Source: CAYOHY01 sp964403885 (lineage in GTDB: Bacteria > Actinomycetota > Coriobacteriia > Anaerosomatales > PHET01). Taken from it: a stretch of DNA of 5,764 bases. This document shows positions 1 through 5,220 of the stretch, piece after piece. Numbering within the stretch: the first letter of the stretch is position 1; each line of letters starts with the position of its first letter. The position numbers and the translations under genes were made by a program. The stretch covers positions 1 to 5,764 of the forward strand of contig CAYOHY010000083.1 of NCBI GenBank assembly GCA_964403885.1. The letters are read 5' to 3'. The notes below the pieces were generated by a model. The model ran no database searches. It was not told where the DNA came from and saw only the letters and a program-made list of their open reading frames with translations.

Positions 1-16
1 GGCGGGCACCGTCGGT

Positions 17-484
17 CTAGCCGGCTGCGACCTTGCGGCTGCCCAGCATGTCGTGGGCGATGCTCGACAGCGTGGGCATCAGCGAGACGATGTCCGGGCC
101 GAAGGGGTCTTCGCAGCGAGAGGTCAGGACCACCATGCCGGAGGTCTGCCCGTTGGCGCGCAGCGGCATCCTGATCGCATTGAGCACTCCGCTGGGCAGG
201 TGGACCTGGACGAGGACGCCGTCGGGCATGAGGTGCGTGAGTGAGACGGTCGCGAGCTCCGCCACGTCCTCGTCGCACAGCCCCAGCGATGCGCACACCA
301 CGCCGCAGGAGTCGAACAGCATCCCGCCCGCGGCTCCTGCCAAGTGCACCATGGTGTCGAGACACACGGCCGTCCACCTGTCCGACGGCAGGCACTGAGA
401 CGCCTCGTGCAGCGATGCCATGATCGACTGCATGGGCTGTGCCTGGATCCCTCGGTATCTGGTCAGCTCTGCGACCACTGCCAC
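17..484 (-). CDS. Small cysteine-rich GAF-like domain protein
   Basis: About 155 residues and apparently one soluble domain, with no signal peptide or membrane segment. The C-terminal half reads like the end of a GAF fold: a strand with MPLRANGQTSGMVVLTSR, then DPFG, then a closing helix ending in AHDML. GAF domains are small-ligand or redox sensors, so a cytoplasmic sensory role is inferred. Six cysteines stand out, at about residues 31, 41, 60, 64, 70 and 124, including a C-x3-C-x5-C cluster. I chose the GTG at 484 because GGAGGG lies 3 nt upstream. The GTG at 478, spaced 9-10 nt from the same site, is equally possible. The frame stays open to a GTG at 574, but that has no ribosome site and would add a very Arg-rich, unlikely N-terminus. 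It lies downstream of the receiver gene, beyond a terminator, so it probably has its own promoter. A roadblock-type fold is an alternative. The size recalls NreA, the GAF nitrate receptor. Confidence 0.72.
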   Translation of the reverse strand: MAVVAELTRYRGIQAQPMQSIMASLHEASQCLPSDRWTAVCLDTMVHLAGAAGGMLFDSCGVVCASLGLCDEDVAELATVSLTHLMPDGVLVQVHLPSGVLNAIRMPLRANGQTSGMVVLTSRCEDPFGPDIVSLMPTLSSIAHDMLGSRKVAAG

Positions 485-552
485 GTTCCCTCCACCATCC
501 TTAACGCGGACTCTCCCTCTGTACCGATGGTCGCGCTTGGCAAGGGTCCGGG

Positions 553-583
553 GTATCGGGCGATGCCGCGACACCTATCAGGC
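553..583 (-). promoter_or_regulatory. Candidate promoter/operator of the GAF-like gene
   Basis: Read on the minus strand, this stretch holds GCCTGATAGG (583-574), a 13-nt gap, then CCCGATAC (560-553), about 70 nt before the GTG start. The same two elements recur upstream of the divergent receiver gene at 1277-1248, with the first in inverted orientation and a 12-nt gap. CCCGATAC could be a -10-like element, loosely resembling the GCCGATAA of flagellar-type sigma factors, but no matching TAAA -35 element is visible. The rest of the 485-763 intergenic stretch holds the two hairpins annotated separately and nothing else I can identify. Confidence 0.3.
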
Positions 584-665
584 GGATGGTCTTTTGGGAC
601 TGCGCATTTGGCGCATGCCGGTCGGGGCGCTGGCGCGGGTGGCTACGCCCCACGAACCCGGAAAA

Positions 666-699
666 CGAGAAGACCCCCGCGGGGACAGGGGTCTTCTTG
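666..699 (-). terminator. Rho-independent terminator after the receiver gene
   Basis: A perfect 10-bp stem, AGAAGACCCC paired with GGGGTCTTCT, encloses a 10-nt loop and is extended by one G-T and one C-G pair. On the minus strand it is followed by CG and then TTTT, the arrangement of an intrinsic terminator. It lies about 65 nt beyond the stop codon of the receiver gene (764-1159), so it should end that transcript and separate it from the GAF-like gene. No plus-strand gene ends nearby and the T-content on that side is poor, so I read it as a minus-strand element. Confidence 0.75.
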
Positions 700-707
700 A
701 GAATCTC

Positions 708-742
708 GCGATCCGGCGGACGAGGGGGGGTGTCCGGATCGC
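708..742 (-). other. Second 3' hairpin, between receiver stop and terminator
   Basis: GCGATCCGG (708-716) and CCGGATCGC (734-742) form a perfect 9-bp stem around a 17-nt loop that contains a G7 run on the plus strand (C7 in the minus-strand transcript). No T-run follows it, so it is not a terminator on its own. It starts about 22 nt after the receiver stop codon and sits directly ahead of the terminator at 666-699. It may protect the mRNA 3' end or be a protein-binding dyad. Confidence 0.45.
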
Positions 743-763
743 AAGGGGTATGGTGACCGGTGG

Positions 764-1159
764 TTAGGCGACGGCGCACTCTCCCAGAAGGTCGTTCACG
801 TTCTGCAGGAGGATGTGGCCGGCCACGTTCTTCTTGATGTAGCCGTCCGCTCCGCAGCGGGCGACGATGCCGACGAGGTCGCTTTCCGGCTCCGAGGAGA
901 AGATGACGATCTTCATGTCTGAGTTGATCACATTGCGCTTCAGGATCTTGCACAGGTCATCGCCCTTGAGCGACGGCATGTTGTAGTCCATGAGCACCAG
1001 GTCCGGCTCTTCGCTGCGCACGGTGTTTGCCACGCCGGCCCACTGCTCGCACGTGTGCACCGTATGGCCGGCGCTCCTGAGCAGGCTCGCGGTCGCAGAC
1101 AGGATGAACGGCTCGTCGTCGACGAGCAGTATCGTGTGCGACTTGCTGTGATCCATCAT
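764..1159 (-). CDS. Stand-alone response-regulator receiver protein (CheY-like)
   Basis: A single 131-residue receiver domain with no output domain. All phosphorylation residues are present: the acidic pair D14-D15, phospho-acceptor Asp58 in LVLMDYNMP, the switch Ser88 in IVIFSS, and Lys109 in GYIKKN. It should accept phosphate from a histidine kinase or Hpt domain and act by protein contact. CheA, encoded in this window, is one candidate donor, but nothing in the sequence proves the pairing. The start is one of two adjacent ATG codons (1159 or 1156), behind GGGGAGAG about 8 nt upstream. The open frame extends further upstream, but that would run antisense through the neighbouring regulator gene and is not real. 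It is transcribed divergently from the NarL-type regulator and followed by two hairpins. Unlike typical CheY it carries MPSLKGDDL after the Asp, a variant seen in assorted single-domain receivers, so I do not name it cheY. Confidence 0.93.
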   Translation of the reverse strand: MMDHSKSHTILLVDDEPFILSATASLLRSAGHTVHTCEQWAGVANTVRSEEPDLVLMDYNMPSLKGDDLCKILKRNVINSDMKIVIFSSEPESDLVGIVARCGADGYIKKNVAGHILLQNVNDLLGECAVA

Positions 1160-1180
1160 GTCGATCTCTCCCCGTTGTGC

Positions 1181-1199
1181 CGGACCCTTCGCGGGTCCG
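1181..1199 (-). other. Leader hairpin just upstream of the receiver gene's ribosome site
   Basis: CGGACCC (1181-1187) and GGGTCCG (1193-1199) form a 7-bp GC-rich stem with a TTCGC loop (GCGAA in the transcript). It ends about 10 nt before the GGGGAGAG ribosome site of the minus-strand receiver gene, so it would lie in the mRNA leader. No U-run follows, so it is not an attenuator of the usual kind. It could affect mRNA stability or translation, or be fortuitous in GC-rich DNA. Confidence 0.35.
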
Positions 1200-1247
1200 C
1201 CCCGTATGAGCTTGCAATCGGATTTTCGTCGTCTCGCGCGTGTCTCT

Positions 1248-1277
1248 GTATCGGGGCATCCCTGATTGCCTGATAGG
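1248..1277 (-). promoter_or_regulatory. Candidate promoter region of the receiver gene
   Basis: On the minus strand, CCTATCAGGC (1277-1268), a 12-nt gap and CCCGATAC (1255-1248) repeat the two elements found before the GAF-like gene at 583-553, with the first element inverted. If CCCGATAC is a -10-like box, the leader would be about 80 nt and include the hairpin at 1181-1199. The region overlaps the dyad at 1272-1289, so one bound regulator could act on both divergent genes. I could not recognise a convincing sigma-70 promoter in either direction across 1160-1388. Confidence 0.3.
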
Positions 1278-1289
1278 GAATCTCCTATC
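1272..1289. promoter_or_regulatory. NreC-like palindromic operator in the divergent region
   Basis: GATAGG (1272-1277) and CCTATC (1284-1289) form a perfect 6-bp inverted repeat with a 6-nt centre. The core at 1274-1287 reads TAGGG-AATC-TCCTA, one mismatch from the TAGGG-N4-CCCTA site I remember for NreC-type regulators. It lies about 100 nt before the NarL/NreC-type regulator gene on the plus strand and about 115 nt before the receiver gene on the minus strand. It is flanked by three CCTGAT copies (1261, 1269, 1289). Autoregulation by the 1389-2057 product is inferred. Confidence 0.5.
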
Positions 1290-1388
1290 CTGATGCGTGA
1301 AGGGGGCACGTGGTCCTCGGTAGTCCTGAGGGCCGGGCGCGCGCGTGAGGTGTAGTGTGGGCATGGGCCGGCTCGAGCGAAAAGGTCG

Positions 1389-2057
1389 ATGATGGGCATC
1401 CGGGTTCTCTTGGTCGACGACCACCAGATAGTGCGCGACGGGCTGAGAAGCCTGTTGGGCAAGCAGATGGACATCGAGGTCATCGGCGAGGCCGATAACG
1501 GCCGCGACGCCCTCACGCTCACGCGCGAGCTGATGCCTGACGTCGTCGTCATGGACATCGGCATGCGCGAGCTCAACGGCATCGATGCGACGCGGCAGCT
1601 CAAGACCGAGCACCCCGCCGTGAAGGTGGTCGCGCTGTCGATGCACTCGGATCGGCGCTACGTCTCTGAGATGCTCGCGGCCGGTGCAAGCGGCTACCTG
1701 CTCAAGGACAGCGCGTTCGACGAGCTGACCCTTGCGATCCGCTCGGTGGCCGCGGGGCAGATGTTCCTCTCCCAGGGTGTGTCCGGCACCGTGCTCGACG
1801 ACTACGTGCGTCGGCTCACCGGGACAGGCGGCGACGTTCCGGCCTCGGGCGGCAAGGCTTTGTCGCCGCGCGAGCGCGAGGTGCTTCAGCTGATCGCCGA
1901 GGGCGCCTCGACCAAAGAGGTGGCCGCGCGTTTGCACCTGAGCGTGAAGACGGTCGAGACGCACCGCCGCCAGATCATGGACAAGCTTGGCATCTACAAC
2001 ATCGCCGGGCTCATCAAGTACGCCGTTCGAGAAGGGCTCGCTTCCCTCGATGACTGA
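1389..2057 (+). CDS. NarL/NreC-type response regulator (REC + LuxR HTH)
   Basis: A 222-residue two-domain regulator of normal length for the NarL/FixJ family. The receiver covers about residues 4-120, with acidic pair D10-D11, phospho-acceptor Asp56 in VVMDIGM, Ser84 and Lys106. A short linker leads to a LuxR-type helix-turn-helix at about 157-215, with the hallmarks LSPREREVLQLIAEG, STKEVAARL and SVKTVETHRRQIMDKLG, most like NreC/DegU-type proteins. Phosphorylation should promote dimerisation and DNA binding. The Pro usually found four residues after the Asp is Arg60 here. AAGG lies 3 nt before the ATG at 1389 and 6 nt before a second ATG at 1392, so the latter may be used. The kinase gene overlaps its end by 8 nt, implying coupled translation and a cognate pair. 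A matching palindrome upstream (1272-1289) and another before cheA suggest autoregulation and control of the chemosensory operon; this is inference. Confidence 0.95.
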   Translation: MMGIRVLLVDDHQIVRDGLRSLLGKQMDIEVIGEADNGRDALTLTRELMPDVVVMDIGMRELNGIDATRQLKTEHPAVKVVALSMHSDRRYVSEMLAAGASGYLLKDSAFDELTLAIRSVAAGQMFLSQGVSGTVLDDYVRRLTGTGGDVPASGGKALSPREREVLQLIAEGASTKEVAARLHLSVKTVETHRRQIMDKLGIYNIAGLIKYAVREGLASLDD

Positions 2058-3000
2058 TCGCACCACAGACAACAAGGCCGCGCTGGACGGGTCCCTGTGC
2101 CCCATTCCCAAGTTGCTCAAGGACCTGGAGAGCGTCCCCGCGTCTCCGTGGCTTCCGTGGGTTGTGGCTCCGCTGCTCGCTGCCGGATTCTGGGTCACCG
2201 AGGCCGCGGTACATACGGTGTTCTTTGGCGAGCACGACTTCTGGCACGGTGTGTTCAGCCCCGACCCTCACGAGCTGTGGATGAGACTGGTCGTCCTGTT
2301 GATGCTGATGGGCGTCGCCGCCCTGTGGTCTTTGGGCATGATGCGGCATCGCTCCTACCTCAAAGAGGCGCGCGCGTATCAGGAGCGCCTTGCCGCGGCG
2401 ACCAGCCGCTACGCCTACGGCGAGAGCGAGGAGCGCCGCGAGCTCGCCGACAAGCTGCACGAGAACGTGGGGCAGACCCTCGCGGCCGCCCGGCTCTTCC
2501 TGGCCTCGATCGACGCCGCGCGGCAAGATCCCATGGAGCGCGACTCGCTTCGCTCGGTGGAGCGAATCCTCGACCGCGCGATCGCCGACTGTCGCGACAT
2601 CGCCACCGAGCTCTCGCCGCCGGTGCTCGACGAGTACGGTCTCGAGCCCGCGCTCGAGACGCTCGCCAGGCGCCTCATGCGCCAGACCGGCACCTCCATC
2701 GAGATCGAGGGCACCGAGCAGGACGCGCCGCTGTCCCGTGAGACGTTGTTGGCCGCCTTCGGCGTGCTCGCCGAGGTGGTCGAGGGTGCCGCTTCGCACC
2801 CGGCAACCAGCTCCGTGCGTATCACCGCCACACGTGACGCCGATCAGATCGCGGTCATCGTGAACTGGGATGGCCCCTGCACCAACGACTTCTTCATCGA
2901 GGCCGAGCGCATGAACGGCGTGGGCGGCAGCGTCACGCGCCGCTCGGGCACGCTGGGCACCGAGGTAGTCATCTGCGCGCCGGTTCGTCCGGCGGCCTGA
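2050..3000 (+). CDS. Membrane histidine kinase-like protein, HisKA_3 family, degenerate ATPase domain
   Basis: A 316-residue protein. Two hydrophobic segments, about 34-57 and 79-97, flank a loop of some 20 residues, giving a membrane anchor with almost no external sensor domain. The HisKA_3 dimerisation domain follows: SEERRELADKLHENVGQTL with phospho-acceptor His137, the adjacent acidic Glu138 and Gln142. Next comes ELSPPVLDEYGLEPALETL (187-205), typical of NarX/DegS/NreB-type kinases. The C-terminal ATP-binding domain is recognisable but eroded. The N-box Asn is replaced (EVVEGAASH, 242-250), the DxGxG G1 motif has become NWDGPC (272-277), and the glycine-rich G2 loop is missing before GVGGSV. 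It may therefore act as a phosphatase, phosphotransfer protein or inactive partner rather than a kinase. The start ATG lies inside the regulator's last codons (8-nt overlap), with GAAGGG about 13 nt upstream. A TTG further upstream would be inside the regulator gene and is unlikely. Confidence 0.9.
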   Translation: MTDRTTDNKAALDGSLCPIPKLLKDLESVPASPWLPWVVAPLLAAGFWVTEAAVHTVFFGEHDFWHGVFSPDPHELWMRLVVLLMLMGVAALWSLGMMRHRSYLKEARAYQERLAAATSRYAYGESEERRELADKLHENVGQTLAAARLFLASIDAARQDPMERDSLRSVERILDRAIADCRDIATELSPPVLDEYGLEPALETLARRLMRQTGTSIEIEGTEQDAPLSRETLLAAFGVLAEVVEGAASHPATSSVRITATRDADQIAVIVNWDGPCTNDFFIEAERMNGVGGSVTRRSGTLGTEVVICAPVRPAA

Positions 3001-3044
3001 TCGGCACGGGCCGCAACGCTCGCTAAGCGGCAATCCCCCAGCGC

Positions 3045-3124
3045 GCCATAGGGCATTCCCTTACCCCACCCGCGGAACTCCCCTGATATCTCCAGCCCGC
3101 CATTGGGCCGATGATGCCATGGGG
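3045..3124 (+). repeat. Three GCCATNGGG direct repeats before cheA
   Basis: GCCATAGGG (3045-3053), GCCATTGGG (3099-3107) and GCCATGGGG (3116-3124) differ only at the sixth base. The first forms the left arm of the palindrome at 3048-3063, and GATAGGG in the divergent region (1272-1278) has a similar core. They look like scattered half-sites for a DNA-binding protein such as the regulator encoded at 1389-2057. Nothing else recognisable lies in 3001-3174: there is no convincing terminator after the kinase gene. Confidence 0.4.
3048..3063. promoter_or_regulatory. NreC-like palindromic operator upstream of cheA
   Basis: TAGGG-CATT-CCCTT (3049-3062) differs at one position from TAGGG-N4-CCCTA, and flanking A residues leave an imperfect dyad. 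It matches the site at 1272-1289 at 12 of 18 aligned positions. It lies in the 174-bp gap between the kinase gene and cheA, about 113 nt before the cheA ATG. A weak promoter-like pair, TTACCC (3061-3066) and TGATAT (3084-3089) spaced by 17 nt, would place the site near -41, where class II activators bind. Promoter and regulation are inferred. Confidence 0.45.
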
Positions 3125-3174
3125 GACACCTCAGTTTCCGCAGGACACGAGGGCTGGGAAGAGGCATCGAGCCG

Positions 3175-5214
3175 ATGACATCGGTACCAAACGACAACCA
3201 CCACGCCGAGCTGTTCGACGCCGCCGCAGAGGCATTGATCCTCGTCGACCCGAGCGACGCGGAGAGCGTGGCCGAGCTCGTCGAGCGCCTTCAGGCGCTC
3301 GTCACCTGTTTCGAGGACGCCAACGCCGATCACCCCGCGTGTGTGGCCGTGGCCGCCGCCGAGCGGCTCAGCACTGGCGACACCGCTGTTCTGGGCGAGA
3401 TCGAGAAGGCGTACTCGGCGGCTCGCGCCCAGTACGAGCGCGCAGCACGCGAGCATGCCGCGCCCGTTGCCGAGGCGCCCGCCGCCGAGCCCGCCTCCCA
3501 GCCGGCCGCCAGCGTGGCCGAGGCCGCGCCCAAGCCGACGCCCGCGACGGTCATGCCGCTCGCCGGCGACGAGGAGCTGCTGCGCGACTTCGGCATCCGC
3601 GCGGGCGAGCACCTCGACGATGCGGACGAGCACCTGATCGCGCTTGAGAACGACCCCAGCGACGCCACGGCGGTCGACGCCGTGTTCCGCGCATTCCACA
3701 CCATCAAGGGTATGGCGGGCTTCCTCGCCCTCGACGCCATCTCCGAGCTGTCGCACGACTCAGAGTCCTTGCTCGCCGACGCCCGCGCCAACAAGACCGC
3801 CGTGGGCGAGGTGGCCATCCAGTCGCTGTTCAACGCCGTCGACCGCATGCGGGCGCTGGTCTTCGAAGCGACCGGCGTGGGCGATGTCGCGCCCGTCGAG
3901 GACGCGCCCGCCGGTTCGAGTGCCAGCGTCGACGCTGCGCCCGCGAGTGAGTCCCTGCCCGCCCCGGGCGCCGAGTCCCGCGTCGAAGCTCCGTCCGCAC
4001 CGTCGGCCCGCGTGAGCGAGCCGGCGCGCCCGGCCGCGTCGTCGCGGGAGGGCACCGTGCGGGTCGAGGAGGCGCGGCTCGATGCGCTGCTCGACACGAT
4101 CGGCGAGATGGTGATCGCCGAGTCGATGGTGTCGGCGGCGTGGCTCAACGGCATGGACGCCAACGCGGTCGCCGCGCAGATCGACCGGCTCGACAAGATC
4201 AGCCGCGAGCTGCAGCAGATGGCGACATCGCTGCGCATGGTGCCGCTCAAGGCCACGTTTCGTCGCATGAGCCGCCTGGTGCGCGATCTGGCGCACAAGG
4301 CCGGCAAGCAGGTCGAGTTCGTGGTCGCAGGCGAGGACACCGAGCTCGACAAGGTGGTCGTCGACCGCATCTCGGACCCGCTGGTGCACGCGCTTCGCAA
4401 CGCGGTCGACCACGGGATCGAGACACCGCAGCAGCGCGCGGCCGCCGGCAAGCCCGAGACGGCTCGCGTCGAGCTTCGCGCCTACCACGCCGGCGGCGCG
4501 ATCCACATCGAGGTCTCCGACGACGGCCGCGGCCTGGACCGCGAGCGCATCCTCGCGCGTGCGATCGAGCGCGGCCTGGTAGCCGAGGGCCAGCAGCTCG
4601 ACGACAGCGAGATCTTCGATCTCGTGTTCGAGCCGGGCTTCTCCACCGCCGAAGTGGTCACCGACGTCTCCGGCCGCGGTGTGGGCATGGACGTCGTGCG
4701 TCGCACCGTCGAGGAGCTGCGCGGGCGCATCGAGCTTCGCAGCACACCCGGCCAGGGCACCACGTTGTCGGTGCGCCTGCCCATCACGCTCGCCATCATC
4801 GACGGCATGGTCGCCCGCGTGGGCGAGGAGCGCTACATCATCCCCATGCTCTCGATCGAGCGCTCCGTGCGCCCCTTGCCCGAGCAGGTCACGAGCGTCG
4901 CGGGCCGAGCCGAGATGCTCGCGCTTGACGAGGGCATGCTGCCCATCCTGCGACTGCACGAGCTCTTCGACACCGCCGACGCGCAGGCCGATCTCACGCA
5001 AGGTGTCGTGGTGATCGTGAGCGACAACGGCGTGCGTGCAGGCCTGCTCGCCTGTGAGCTGCTGGGACAGCAGCAGACCGTGATCAAGCCGCTTGGTGAG
5101 GGATTGCCGGATCAGCCCGGCATCACCGGCGGAGCAATCATGCCCGACGGCCGCGTGGGACTCATCCTGGACGCGGCGGGGCTCGTTCGTCTTGCACACA
5201 AGAAGGGGAGGTGA
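3175..5214 (+). CDS. cheA: Chemotaxis histidine kinase CheA
   Basis: A 679-residue cytoplasmic kinase that couples receptors to phosphorylation of receivers. Residues 1-94 are an acidic, Ala-rich, mostly helical region I do not recognise, followed by an Ala/Pro linker (95-130). The Hpt (P1) domain spans about 132-233, with phospho-acceptor His175 in FHTIKGMAGFL. A 60-residue Ala/Pro/Ser linker follows where a P2 receiver-docking domain is usually found; none is visible. The dimerisation domain P3 starts at about 293. The ATPase domain P4 is intact: N-box HALRNAVDHG (405-414), G1 DDGRG (449-453), and FEPGFST through SGRGVGMD (485-506). The CheW-like P5 domain runs from about 540 to 675. The ATG at 3175 has GAGG about 10 nt upstream. 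cheW follows immediately, so the two form an operon. Possible phosphate acceptors in the window are the stand-alone receiver and, less likely, the NarL-type regulator. Confidence 0.97.
   Translation: MTSVPNDNHHAELFDAAAEALILVDPSDAESVAELVERLQALVTCFEDANADHPACVAVAAAERLSTGDTAVLGEIEKAYSAARAQYERAAREHAAPVAEAPAAEPASQPAASVAEAAPKPTPATVMPLAGDEELLRDFGIRAGEHLDDADEHLIALENDPSDATAVDAVFRAFHTIKGMAGFLALDAISELSHDSESLLADARANKTAVGEVAIQSLFNAVDRMRALVFEATGVGDVAPVEDAPAGSSASVDAAPASESLPAPGAESRVEAPSAPSARVSEPARPAASSREGTVRVEEARLDALLDTIGEMVIAESMVSAAWLNGMDANAVAAQIDRLDKISRELQQMATSLRMVPLKATFRRMSRLVRDLAHKAGKQVEFVVAGEDTELDKVVVDRISDPLVHALRNAVDHGIETPQQRAAAGKPETARVELRAYHAGGAIHIEVSDDGRGLDRERILARAIERGLVAEGQQLDDSEIFDLVFEPGFSTAEVVTDVSGRGVGMDVVRRTVEELRGRIELRSTPGQGTTLSVRLPITLAIIDGMVARVGEERYIIPMLSIERSVRPLPEQVTSVAGRAEMLALDEGMLPILRLHELFDTADAQADLTQGVVVIVSDNGVRAGLLACELLGQQQTVIKPLGEGLPDQPGITGGAIMPDGRVGLILDAAGLVRLAHKKGR
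5205..5214 (+). promoter_or_regulatory. Strong ribosome binding site of cheW inside the cheA 3' end
   Basis: GGGGAGGTGA forms a near-perfect Shine-Dalgarno sequence from the last codons and stop of cheA. It is 9 nt from the GGAGG to the ATG at 5221 but only 3 nt to the GTG at 5215, which favours the ATG as the cheW start. Placement inside the upstream gene suggests coupled translation of cheA and cheW. Confidence 0.75.
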
Positions 5215-5220
5215 GTGAGC

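Noticed and set aside
602..616. GCGCAT direct repeat with a TTG spacer
   Set aside because: Two 6-mers in GC-rich intergenic DNA with no link to any gene start; too short to support a function.
1160..1388. c-di-GMP or other known riboswitch in the divergent region
   Set aside because: I searched by eye for conserved riboswitch core sequences and found none; only the short hairpin and the dyad stand out.
764..1603. Receiver reading frame extended upstream to 1603 (279 residues)
   Set aside because: The extra part runs antisense through the regulator gene and shows no domain, whereas the ATG pair at 1159/1156 has a good ribosome site and starts exactly where receiver homology begins.
957..2198. 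413-residue minus-strand open frame
   Set aside because: It is antisense to the regulator and overlaps the receiver in another frame; its His/Arg/Ala-rich, low-complexity translation is typical of a shadow frame in GC-rich DNA.
3010..3031. Hairpin GCCGC/GCGGC just after the kinase stop as a terminator
   Set aside because: The stem is only 5 bp with a 12-nt loop and is followed by CAATCCCCC, with no T-run.
2014..3033. 339-residue minus-strand open frame opposite the kinase
   Set aside because: Antisense to a gene with clear HisKA_3 motifs; no recognisable protein feature.
3107..3178. GCCGATGA at 3107-3114 as a flagellar sigma-factor -10 box
   Set aside because: It is 7 of 8 to GCCGATAA, but no TAAA-like -35 lies 15 nt upstream, and the same octamer occurs again at 3171-3178 across the cheA start codon, so it may be chance.
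3760..5199. 479-residue minus-strand open frame, and a 373-residue one at 3330-4451
   Set aside because: Both lie antisense inside cheA, whose frame carries every conserved kinase motif; their translations show no motif and have skewed composition.
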